From contig CAWGNG010000020.1 in the NCBI GenBank assembly GCA_963823895.1, positions 310,001-374,000 of the forward strand: a stretch of DNA of 64,000 bases, read 5' to 3'. The notes beneath the pieces were generated by a model. That model saw only the letters and a list, made by a program, of their open reading frames with translations. It was not told the origin of the DNA and searched no databases. This DNA comes from G963675935 sp963823895. GTDB taxonomy: Bacteria; Planctomycetota; Planctomycetia; Pirellulales; Thermoguttaceae. Below are positions 26,428-33,572 of the stretch, piece after piece. Position numbers and translations under genes: made by a program. Positions within the stretch are counted from its first letter, which is position 1. Each line of letters opens with the position of its first letter.

Positions 26428-27390
26428 TTGTGCGGTAAGACGTGGATCGCGGAAAAACCACAAGGGCAGCTTGGCCCGATGCGCCTCCCCGTCAAGACGG
26501 CCAAGATAGCCCTACAACTCCTGTTGGAAGGCGGTTCGATCCGCTCGACAGAGCGAATTACCCGCGTCCATCGGGATACGATTTGTCGGCTCATCGTTCG
26601 ATTCGGCGACGCCTGCCGCGATTTCCTCGACCAACGAATGCGCGGGCTGACGTTGACGCACCTACAATTTGACGAGCAATGGACTTACGTAGCGAAGAAA
26701 CAAGGCCGCCTGACGACGGGCGAGCGTCAGCAGCGTTACGACATCGGGGATATTTACCTCTGGACGTGCATCGACCGAAAGACCAAGCTGATGCCGAGTT
26801 TCCTCATCGGCAAGCGGTCTGCCGACAATGCACGGCGGTTTATGATGGACGTGGCCGGCCGCCTGGTCTTTCCAACAGCCCATGCCTCCGATCCCCACGC
26901 CTACCAGCAAGGCGGCTACGCCCCTATCGTCCAGATTTCAACGGATGGGTTCGCGGCCTATCCCGAAGCGGTGGACTTGGCCTTTGGGCCGTATGCCAAG
27001 TACGGCACGATCGTGAAGGACTACCGCAACGCCACGATGATCTATACCCCCTCCGAAATGGTCGGAACCCAGCGAAACGGCATAAGGGGCATAGGCAAAG
27101 GCCAAGAGTGGTCGATATGCACAAGCCACGTTGAGCGCCTGAACGGCACGCAACGCCTCTTCCTCAAGCGGTTGAACCGGCTTACACTGTGCTTCAGCAA
27201 GAAGCTACGCAACCTGGAGGCAGCCTTCGCTATGTTCGCAGCCTATTACAACTTCTGCTGGCGAACCCGGAAGCCCGGCAAGAGCGGAAAGAGGCGACCG
27301 ACTGCGGCTATGATGGCCAAGCTGACGGACCACTTGTGGGGGTTCGATGAGTTTTTCGATGCCGTCCTAAAGCCAGCAACACAGAGCTAG
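26428..27390 (+). CDS. IS1-like DDE transposase (N-terminus frameshifted)
   Basis: 320 residues from TTG 26428. Catalytic segments visible are FDEQWTYVAKKQ (first D), QISTDGFAAYPEAV (second D) and SHVERLNGTQRLF (glutamate), the DDE pattern of IS1-type transposases. RFRCVLCGKTWI at the very start is the second half of an N-terminal zinc ribbon. The first half (MVTPSCKHTK from ATG 26348) lies in another frame and would join if one base were restored near 26379. The stop codon falls in the right inverted repeat, as is common for compact ISs. Confidence 0.75.
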   Translation: MCGKTWIAEKPQGQLGPMRLPVKTAKIALQLLLEGGSIRSTERITRVHRDTICRLIVRFGDACRDFLDQRMRGLTLTHLQFDEQWTYVAKKQGRLTTGERQQRYDIGDIYLWTCIDRKTKLMPSFLIGKRSADNARRFMMDVAGRLVFPTAHASDPHAYQQGGYAPIVQISTDGFAAYPEAVDLAFGPYAKYGTIVKDYRNATMIYTPSEMVGTQRNGIRGIGKGQEWSICTSHVERLNGTQRLFLKRLNRLTLCFSKKLRNLEAAFAMFAAYYNFCWRTRKPGKSGKRRPTAAMMAKLTDHLWGFDEFFDAVLKPATQS

Positions 27391-27399
27391 GACACTACC

Positions 27400-27407
27400 T
27401 CGGGCCA
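27400..27407. repeat. Target-site duplication, right copy (TCGGGCCA)
   Basis: Exact repeat of 24347-24354, directly abutting the right inverted end. Confidence 0.85.
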
Positions 27408-27567
27408 GTGAGGGGTATTGCTGTAATTGGAGAAGGGGCTGGCGGTAGGCCGAGCTGCGCTTCGAGTCAGGAAAACAAACTCGGTCAGGTCGTATGGCCG
27501 GTCAAGAGGACGGTTGGCGGCTTCTTAGGAGGGGCGAAGAGGACGGCAGGTCGGCTCCGCGCAGCAA

Positions 27568-29007
27568 TCACCCGACCTGCCCGCCGTCGAGTTCGCGGCA
27601 GACGTGGACAATTCGGCGGATGGCTTCGTCGATCTCGGCTTCCGTGGTCGTGGCGCCGAAACTGAAGCGAAGTGAGGATTTTACCAACTCGTTCGATAAA
27701 CCCATGGCGCGAAGCGTTGGCGACAACTCGGTCGAGCCGCTCGAACAGGCCGAGCCGACCGAACAAGCAACCCCCGCGAGGTCCAACGCCATCCGCAACA
27801 TCTCGCCGTCGTGGCCGGGAAAGGCAACGTTGCTCGTCTGTGGAAGCCGCGGGTCAGGTGGGACAGGCGTTGGGATGACAGCGGGCTTCGATGTTGGGAT
27901 GGCAGTTGCGCTGCCATCCCCGGGGCGTGGATCGGGTGGGGCAGACATTCCTGTCTGCCCAGGAACAAAGGAGACGGCGGACGCGGCACTGGCAGACAAA
28001 AATGTCTGCCCTCCAGAAATGAATGTCTGCCCCACCGGTTCTGATGGGCAAGATGCCCCATGAACGACGATGTCCGGCAGAGCAGCTCGAAGCCCATGCT
28101 CGAAACGATCGCGCAAGGCCGTCAATCGCCGGGCGGACTCGTCATGTTCCTTCCGCCAGAGTTCCAAAGCGGTGGCCATGCCGATCGCCAACGCGACCGG
28201 CTCGGTGCCCGGCCGCAGTCCCTCTTGCTGATGACCGCCGAACAGAAGCGGCGCAAGCGGGACGCCATCGCGCAACAGCAGCGCGCCGATGCCGGGCGGA
28301 CCTTGAAACTTGTGCGCCGAAATGCTCATCGCCGCCACGCCCAACCCGCGAAAACTCACCGGCAGCTTCCCTACCACTTGCACGGCATCGGTGTGCAACG
28401 GCACGCCCGCCCGATTGCAGAGCGCCGCAAGCTCGGCGACCGGTTGCAGCACGCCCGTCTCGTGATTGCCCAACTGCACGCTGACCAAGCGGGCACCGCC
28501 AAGGGGGACAGTCCCATTTTCGCTGAGACGAAAATTGGGACAGTCCCCGAGCAGCGGCGGCAACTGATCGACGCGAACGACGCCCGCCGCTGTCAGGCCC
28601 AAAGTGTCCAGTCGCCAGCCCTGTTCCAAGAGGTGCTCGGCCGGCTCGATCACGCTCTGATGTTCGCCGGCGGAAATGATGATCCGACCGGCCGCCACCC
28701 CCGCCCCCTCTTCCGCACGCGGGCGAGGGGAGATATTGGCCCGGGCAATTCCGAGCACGGCGAGATTATTGGCCTCGGTGCCGCCGCTGGTGAAGATCAG
28801 CCGGTCGCGCCGCGGCGGGGCCAAGTCGGCGTCGAGAATCTCGGCGATCGTCTCCCGGGCTTCCTCCAGTGCCCGCCGGGCCTGCTGCCCGGGACGATGC
28901 TGGCTGGCCGCATTGGCGTAGCCCGCCAACCCGCATTCGGTCATCGCTTCTACCACTTCCGGCCGGGTCGGAGTCGTGGCATTATGGTCAAGGTAGATCG
29001 TTTCCAT
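27568..29007 (-). CDS. Cysteine desulfurase (NifS/IscS family) with repeat insertions
   Basis: 479 residues, against about 390-400 for the family. It begins METIYLDHNATTPTRPEVVE. PLP-binding motifs are HTDAVQVVGK (Asp/Gln) and SISAHKFQGPPGIGALLLR with the Schiff-base lysine in HK. The catalytic cysteine loop is SVGSACSSGSTELSPTL. It takes sulfur from cysteine to form a persulfide for Fe-S clusters or tRNA thiolation. Two insertions account for the extra length: LLGDCPNFRLSENGTVPLGG (family A repeat) and a ~75-residue stretch from PVGQTFISGGQTFLSAS onward (family B and GGGATG repeats) just before the catalytic loop. The cofactor and cysteine motifs are intact. Confidence 0.9.
   Translation of the reverse strand: METIYLDHNATTPTRPEVVEAMTECGLAGYANAASQHRPGQQARRALEEARETIAEILDADLAPPRRDRLIFTSGGTEANNLAVLGIARANISPRPRAEEGAGVAAGRIIISAGEHQSVIEPAEHLLEQGWRLDTLGLTAAGVVRVDQLPPLLGDCPNFRLSENGTVPLGGARLVSVQLGNHETGVLQPVAELAALCNRAGVPLHTDAVQVVGKLPVSFRGLGVAAMSISAHKFQGPPGIGALLLRDGVPLAPLLFGGHQQEGLRPGTEPVALAIGMATALELWRKEHDESARRLTALRDRFEHGLRAALPDIVVHGASCPSEPVGQTFISGGQTFLSASAASAVSFVPGQTGMSAPPDPRPGDGSATAIPTSKPAVIPTPVPPDPRLPQTSNVAFPGHDGEMLRMALDLAGVACSVGSACSSGSTELSPTLRAMGLSNELVKSSLRFSFGATTTEAEIDEAIRRIVHVCRELDGGQVG
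27895..28036. repeat. Hairpin GGGATGGCAGTTGCGCTGCCATCCC plus palindromic family B in the cysteine desulfurase
   Basis: A perfect 10-bp-stem hairpin (27897-27920) is followed by family B arms GGTGGGGCAGACATTCCTGT (27934 on) and AATGTCTGCCCCACC (to 28036), with a partial extra copy inside (CAAAAATGTCTGCCC). All of it is read in frame. Confidence 0.85.
28503..28548. repeat. Palindromic repeat family A in the cysteine desulfurase
   Basis: GGGGGACAGTCCCATTTTCG, a short loop, then CGAAAATTGGGACAGTCCCC. In frame; nearly identical to 517-561. Confidence 0.9.
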
Positions 29008-29124
29008 CTCTACTCCATTCTATTCCGAGGGCGGCCGGCAAAAAACTGCCGTTGCCGCAGCCCCCCAATTGTTGCTATCATCCCACGTTCTCATACAACG
29101 TGCAGAGATATTCTTTGCGAGCAA

Positions 29125-29214
29125 GAGTCCCTGACAGGGGCTCCTCGTACTCCTCTCGCTCCGCGAGAGGGACGTGTAGTCCCAATCACTTCACGCGGAG
29201 CGTGAAGAGTACGA
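29125..29214. repeat. Nested hairpin repeat (CTCTCGCTCCGCGAGAGG / CTTCACGCGGAGCGTGAAG)
   Basis: Two small hairpins with GCTCCGCG/CGCGGAGC cores lie between outer arms CGTACTC and GAGTACG. It is in the divergent region between the cysteine desulfurase and the next gene. The core resembles the lipA insertion at 38600-38705. Confidence 0.75.
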
Positions 29215-29247
29215 TTTGCAACGATTTCTGCGGAGGCATCACTAGTC

Positions 29248-29778
29248 ATGCGCGGGTCGGCAACTACTGCATTTCGGGCATTCTTGATGTTGGCGTGTTC
29301 GGTGGCAATCCCGGTGTTGGCAATATGGGGCGCATCGTGGTCGGACATCGCCAAGAAGTTTCAGAACTTCCACTGCCCGGCGATCCTGAACCTGGCGTCG
29401 GCGTCGCCCGCCGCGCCCACGTCGTCCGCGGACGCTCCCCGGTTGGCCTCGCGTAGTCCAACCATCGAATCCCCGCCCACCTCGCCTGTCGCTCCCGCCT
29501 TGCCGATCGCTGCGGCCCAGCCCGCTCGTCCGGTCCCAATCCCGTCGGACTACGGCGAGATTCAGGAGCGTCTGAAAAAGCTGGGGGCCACGTATTATGT
29601 GCTGGAATCGTGGGGAAACGATCAGCAATTGTACCGCTTTTTCTGCAAGATGGCCGTGGCGGGCGACACCGATTACGTCCACTGCTTCGAGGCCACCCAC
29701 TCCGACCCGCTCCGCGCGATGCAGCAAGTGCTGCAAAAGGTTGAAACCTGGCGCGCAGAACGCCGTTGCGGCGGATAG
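29248..29778 (+). CDS. Membrane-anchored hypothetical protein
   Basis: 176 residues. An N-terminal hydrophobic segment (AFLMLACSVAIPVLAIWGAS, about residues 10-29) is a signal anchor. A P/A/S-rich linker (about residues 48-95) follows, then a compact C-terminal domain (YGEIQERLKKLGATYYVLES...YVHCFEATHSDPLRAMQQVL). The domain order suggests a periplasmic or surface domain on a flexible stalk. The family is not recognised. It precedes scpB on the same strand, where scpA would be expected in other genomes. Confidence 0.6.
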   Translation: MRGSATTAFRAFLMLACSVAIPVLAIWGASWSDIAKKFQNFHCPAILNLASASPAAPTSSADAPRLASRSPTIESPPTSPVAPALPIAAAQPARPVPIPSDYGEIQERLKKLGATYYVLESWGNDQQLYRFFCKMAVAGDTDYVHCFEATHSDPLRAMQQVLQKVETWRAERRCGG

Positions 29779-29789
29779 TCGATAAAGAA

Positions 29790-30003
29790 GTGGGCAGTCG
29801 GCAGTCGGCAGTGGGCAGTGGGTAGTAGGCAGTTGCTGGAGCGGTAGCGTTTAGCCGCCGCGTCTACGTGGCGTTGAGCGGGCTTCGCGTTCCACGCCGC
29901 GTAAACGCGGCGGCTAAACTCCTGAAAACAGGTGTACTCTACCCACTACTCACTGCCGACTGCCCAATGCCCACTGCCCACTGTCCACTGCCTACTGCCT
30001 CCT
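29790..30003. repeat. Nested composite palindrome upstream of scpB
   Basis: Left block of GGGCAGTCGGCAGT units (29790-29833), a family C hairpin (29847-29920, arms TTTAGCCGCCGCGT and ACGCGGCGGCTAAA), and a right block of complementary ACTGCCCACTGCC units (29940-30003). Together they form one large palindrome with another repeat family in its loop. Confidence 0.85.
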
Positions 30004-30054
30004 CTCCCCGTCCCCACTTGCCAAGAACCCCGTCGCGCGCATACGCTTACGTTC

Positions 30055-31263
30055 ATGAGAACGCGGTCGGCCAGTCTCGGGCGGCAGTTGGGAAGCGTGG
30101 CAATGCGCTACCGCTCCCCCTTCGCGGAACGAACGCACTCGACCGGCCTGATTCGCACGAAACGGCCTCTCCACGGCTCCACCGCCATCGCCGAAAACCA
30201 GCCCAATGGGGGGTGCAAATGGCCAGATAATCGCGTTGCACGGCTAGAAGCTATGCTTTTTCTTTCCCGCCACCCCCAAACCAGCCGAAAACTAGCCGAG
30301 TTGGCCGGCTTGGCGGACGGAACAAAAGCACGTACACTAGTCCGAACCTTGAACCGGAGATACGATGCACGCGGCAGTGCGTTTCGCGTCGAGGAGGTAG
30401 CGGGCGGATTTCAGTTGATGACGCGGGCGAAGTTCGCCCCCTGGCTGCGGCGGCTTTACCCCGCCGCCGCCGAAATCCGCCTCTCGCCCCCCGCCTTGGA
30501 AACCCTCGCCGTCGTCGCCTATCGCCAACCGGTGTTAAGAGCGGAAATCGAAGCCATCCGCGGAGTGCAGTCGGGCGAAGTGCTGCGGCAATTGATCGAA
30601 CGCGACTTGGTGCGAATCGCCGGCCGATCCGAGGAACTCGGCCGCCCGTTCCTTTACGGCACGACAAGACAATTCCTACAGGTTTTCGGGTTGCGACATC
30701 TCGACGAACTCCCCAGAGCTGATGTTTTGCGTTCGCGCGAACCGATGCCAACACCTGGCGATATTCAGAACCGTTCTGATTCCGATATTTTGAACCAATC
30801 CACCACATCTCAAGTAGCGGCAGAGGAGGAGAACGTGAATACCCTCACCACCAAGACTAGACCCAGCGTTGCCCCAGAACCTCTCACCCCCACGACCCGG
30901 CTGCGACGCAACGATCCGTCCTCCGGCCAAGTCGTCCTCGGGCCGCGCGAACGGGAAGAAGACGACCTTGAAGAGGACGAAAACAAAGAGGAAAACCTGG
31001 AGGAGGAAGAGGATTTCGAGGACGAAGACATCGACAACGATGACGAAGAGGATGAGGACGAGGATGACGACGACCTCGAAGACGAGCCGTGGGAAGAGGT
31101 CGACGACGACGACAACCTCGATGAAGATGAGGACGAAGATGAAGATTGGGACGAAGACGACGATTGGGAAGACGAGGACTGGGACGAAGACGAAGATTGG
31201 GACGAAGATGAGGACGAGGACGAGGACGAGAAAGAGGAAGAGGCCGAGGACGAAGGGGAGTAG
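30055..31263 (+). CDS. scpB: Segregation and condensation protein B with acidic tail
   Basis: 402 residues from ATG 30055; upstream in-frame sequence is repeat. The core winged-helix pair is recognisable: ARLEAMLFLSRHPQTSRKLA (about residues 62-81) and PPALETLAVVAYRQPVLRAE followed by IEAIRGVQSGEVLRQLIERD. ScpB binds ScpA and the SMC ATPase to compact and segregate chromosomes. The last ~115 residues are almost only D and E with some W (WDEDDDWEDEDWDEDEDWDE), far beyond the usual ~200-residue ScpB. The tail is in frame and repetitive at DNA level (GACGAAGA units). It may mimic DNA or bind cations or partners; that is inference. Confidence 0.85.
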   Translation: MRTRSASLGRQLGSVAMRYRSPFAERTHSTGLIRTKRPLHGSTAIAENQPNGGCKWPDNRVARLEAMLFLSRHPQTSRKLAELAGLADGTKARTLVRTLNRRYDARGSAFRVEEVAGGFQLMTRAKFAPWLRRLYPAAAEIRLSPPALETLAVVAYRQPVLRAEIEAIRGVQSGEVLRQLIERDLVRIAGRSEELGRPFLYGTTRQFLQVFGLRHLDELPRADVLRSREPMPTPGDIQNRSDSDILNQSTTSQVAAEEENVNTLTTKTRPSVAPEPLTPTTRLRRNDPSSGQVVLGPREREEDDLEEDENKEENLEEEEDFEDEDIDNDDEEDEDEDDDDLEDEPWEEVDDDDNLDEDEDEDEDWDEDDDWEDEDWDEDEDWDEDEDEDEDEKEEEAEDEGE

Positions 31264-31279
31264 AACGAAAGCCGCCTGT

Positions 31280-31305
31280 TGGGGCGGCAGTTGTACTGCC
31301 GCCCC
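31280..31305. repeat. Hairpin GGGGCGGCAGTTGTACTGCCGCCCC
   Basis: Perfect 10-12-bp stem. Same family as 27897-27920 and 52329-52356 (GGCAGTTG-ACTGCC core). It also resembles the outer ends of MITE-like copies 2 and 3. Confidence 0.85.
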
Positions 31306-31317
31306 GCTGCCGGAAAC

Positions 31318-31585
31318 TGGGATGGCAATCTAACGTTACAGCGTAAGTGAACCACGGAGGCACGGAGTTCACGGAGGATAGAGTCACAAATATCAATAAG
31401 CTATGGCTACGCCGTTTCCATCGATGCTATTCGATGAAGAAGTATTGCGGATGATCTGCGGTTGCAATTGAGTTGCCATGCCGTGTTCTGCCGAATTTTT
31501 TTCTGCTCTCCGTGTTCTCCGTGCCTCCGTGGTGAGCTTCCATCGGCGCTGCAAGTTGGCGCTGTCGCGCTAACCGCCATCCCAA
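31318..31585. repeat. MITE-like element, copy 2
   Basis: Outer ends TGGGATGGCAAT and CGCCATCCCA, then TTACAGCGTAAGTGAACC ACGGAGGCACGGAG on the left and CTCCGTGCCTCCGTGGTGAG plus CGGCGCTGCAAGTTGGCGCT on the right. The interior GAAGAAGTATTGCGGATGAT aligns with copies 1 and 4. Intergenic between scpB and the DUF488 genes. Confidence 0.85.
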
Positions 31586-31586
31586 C

Positions 31587-32254
31587 ATGTCAGGTCTTGA
31601 AGTAGCCTCTCATCCGACAATGCACGATGCCTCGCCAGGGCCGCCGACGATCTGGACGATCGGACATTCCAATCATCCGCTCGAGGCGTTTCTCGATCTG
31701 CTGGCGACGCATCGCATCGATCTGTTGATCGACGTTCGATCGAGTCCCTATTCGCGCTATGCCTCGCAGTTCAATCGCGAGACGATCGATCCCGCGCTTC
31801 AGCAACGGAAGATTCACTATTTGTACCTCGGCGACCAGTTGGGCGGACGCGCCGCGGACCCGCGCTTCTACGACAACCAGGGCCGCGTCTTGTACGCCGC
31901 GGTGGCCCAGTCGCCCGGCTTCCGGCAAGGAATCGAGCGGCTGCGCGAACGGTTGGCTCGCGCCGCGCCGCGATCCTCTGCGGCGAGGAGGATCCCACCG
32001 ACTGCCACCGCCGCTTGTTGGTCGGCCGCGTGCTCCAGGAGCACGGCGTGCGCGTCATCCATCTCCGCGGCGACGGCCGCGCGCAGACCGAGGCCGAGCT
32101 GGCCGCCGAAGAGAACTTCCGCAAGACCAGGGGCCAATTGAACCTCTTTGAAACCGAGGAGCCCGGCCAATGGAAATCCACACAATCGGTTTTACCCAAA
32201 AGAGCGCCGCCGAGTTCTTCGGAATCCTACGCAGGGCCGGAATCGGGCGACTGA
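31587..32254 (+). pseudogene. DUF488 protein 1 (frameshifted)
   Basis: ATG 31587 opens a DUF488 domain: TIWTIGHSNHPLEAFLDLLA, then IDVRSSPYSRYASQFNRETI and YLYLGDQLGG. Near 31965 the frame must drop back by one base to continue RAAILCGEEDPTDCHRRLLV and GRVLQEHGVRVIHLRGDG, ending ...GQLNLFET. DUF488 has a rhodanese-like fold with a conserved arginine and often a C-terminal Cys-x-E motif, here LCGEEDPTDCHRR. The molecular function is not settled. The shift may be a sequencing undercall. The gene overlaps the second DUF488 gene. Confidence 0.7.
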
Positions 32255-32607
32255 TCGACGTGCGGCTGAACAACACCTCGCAGTTGGCGGCCTTCGCCAA
32301 ACGCGACAACCTCCAGTTCTTCCTCCGCGAATTGTGCAACGCCGACTATCACCACGCCGCCGTGCTGGCGCCGACGGAAGAAATCCTCGACGCATATAAG
32401 AAGAAGCGGATCGGCTGGGAAGAGTACGAAACCCGCTACGTCGATCTGCTGATCGAGCGGGCGGCCGAGACCGCCGTCGATCGCCGCCTCTTCGACGTGC
32501 CCGCCGTGCTGCTTTGCAGCGAGCCCAGCCCCGAGCATTGCCATCGCCGCCTGGCCGCCGAGTATCTCGCCGGCAAATGGAGGGGCGTGAAGGTGGTTCA
32601 CTTGTGA
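32170..32607 (+). CDS. DUF488 protein 2
   Basis: 145 residues from ATG 32170. MEIHTIGFTQKSAAEFFGIL, then IDVRLNNTSQLAAFAKRDNL, the EEYETRYVDLL segment, and the family motif VLLCSEPSPEHCHRRLAAEY (about residues 111-130). That motif has the Cys and the C-H-R-R equivalent to the first copy. The two DUF488 genes are paralogues that overlap by about 85 bp, so the proteins may form a heteromer. Probably a small rhodanese-like enzyme or nucleic-acid-associated factor; not known. Confidence 0.75.
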   Translation: MEIHTIGFTQKSAAEFFGILRRAGIGRLIDVRLNNTSQLAAFAKRDNLQFFLRELCNADYHHAAVLAPTEEILDAYKKKRIGWEEYETRYVDLLIERAAETAVDRRLFDVPAVLLCSEPSPEHCHRRLAAEYLAGKWRGVKVVHL

Positions 32608-32858
32608 AGGGGCCAGGGGCCAGAGGACAAAGGTCAAAGGCCAAAGGTCCAAGGTCAAAGGCCAAAGGGGCAGGAATCAGGGATGAAGTACTGAACACTG
32701 TGTTAAGGGATGAACCGAAGCTCGTTTGATTATGCTGCCATGACCTCGCGTCCCTGCCCGGAGACCCTCCCCTTGATCCTTGGACCTTTGACCTTGGACC
32801 TTTGACCTTGGACCTTGGACCCCTGGCCGCTGATCCCTAGCCCCTAGCCCCTGCTCCC
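32606..32858. repeat. TCAAAGGCCAAAGGTCCAAGG / CCTTGGACCTTTGACC repeat block
   Basis: A left block of AAGGTCAAAGGCCAAAGG units and a right block of complementary TTGGACCTTTGACC units enclose about 80 bp (32690-32770). The right end, CCCTAGCCCCTAGCCCCTG, runs up to the start codon of the next gene, so it replaces any normal ribosome-binding site. Confidence 0.85.
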
Positions 32859-33572
32859 ATGCGAATCCTCATCAACCACCTGACGCGGATGCACGGCGGG
32901 CACATCTGCGTGGCGGGAGTCGACTTGCAGACGCGGCGGCACGTTCGCCCCATGCTGGCCAACTACCCGCTGCCCTTCGATCTGCTGGCCCGCTACGGCG
33001 GGCCGTTCGAGATAGCAATGATCGTCGATCTCGGCTCGCCGCGGGCGGCGGCGGTCGCGCCCCACGTCGAGGATCACGTTTTCGTCCCTGCCCGCGCCAA
33101 AGCCGAGCGCCTTGCGGCCGCGCACGAATTTTGGAGCCTGCTGGAGGAGTTGCGGCGTGCGAATCTGCGCGAGATTTTCGGCTCGGCCCTGCATGAAGTT
33201 AGCCGCGGCCGCTGGGTGACCGATCCGGGCGAGGGGACGGCGTCGCTGGGGCTGATCCGTCCCGCCGCGCCGCCTCAGTTGTACATCGAGACCGTTGCCG
33301 GCGGCAAGCAGCGCATCCGCATGAAGCTAAGCGACGGGCAGTTTCAGGCCGACGCCGGCGTGACCGATATTCGCCTGTTTGGCGACGACCACGCCACGCC
33401 CGACGCCGCCCGCGTTCGCGCCACGGCCCAGCGGATCGCCGATTCGCGCGACGTGATTCTCAGTGTCGGGCTGACGCGGCAATTCCGCGTCTCCGATCGC
33501 GCCCCCTATTACCACTGGCTCCAGGTCAACAACATTCACCTGCCGGCCGAGCCGCTTTGGCAGTTGCGCTGA
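32859..33572 (+). CDS. Probable dual OB-fold protein (partner of the DUF488 genes)
   Basis: 237 residues. It begins MRILINHLTRMHGGHICVAG, then VDLQTRRHVRPMLANYPLPF and YGGPFEIAMIVDLG. The second half has RKSD-like variants RIRMKLSDGQFQADAGVTDI and SVGLTRQFRVSDRAPYYHWL (about residues 200-219), then LQVNNIHL. The beta-rich layout with two similar halves matches what I recall of dual OB-containing proteins found beside DUF488 genes, but I cannot confirm it here. It follows the two DUF488 genes on the same strand and probably acts with them. Its last 37 bp overlap the convergent lgt gene. Confidence 0.5.
   Translation: MRILINHLTRMHGGHICVAGVDLQTRRHVRPMLANYPLPFDLLARYGGPFEIAMIVDLGSPRAAAVAPHVEDHVFVPARAKAERLAAAHEFWSLLEELRRANLREIFGSALHEVSRGRWVTDPGEGTASLGLIRPAAPPQLYIETVAGGKQRIRMKLSDGQFQADAGVTDIRLFGDDHATPDAARVRATAQRIADSRDVILSVGLTRQFRVSDRAPYYHWLQVNNIHLPAEPLWQLR

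Larger units (their letters stand above)
24355..27399. mobile_element. 3,045-bp element with IS1-like ends, transposase and cargo genes
   Basis: Left end GGTGGTGTCCTA (24355-24366) and right end complement GGTAGTGTCCTA (27388-27399) form a 12-bp inverted repeat with one mismatch. Perfect 8-bp direct repeats flank it. The only transposase reads toward the right end and its stop codon falls inside the right inverted repeat. The left two kilobases carry non-transposase genes, mainly on the minus strand. Base composition is visibly lower in GC than the flanking genes. The size far exceeds a simple IS1 element (0.75-1.2 kb), so it is a cargo-bearing derivative. Confidence 0.8.
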
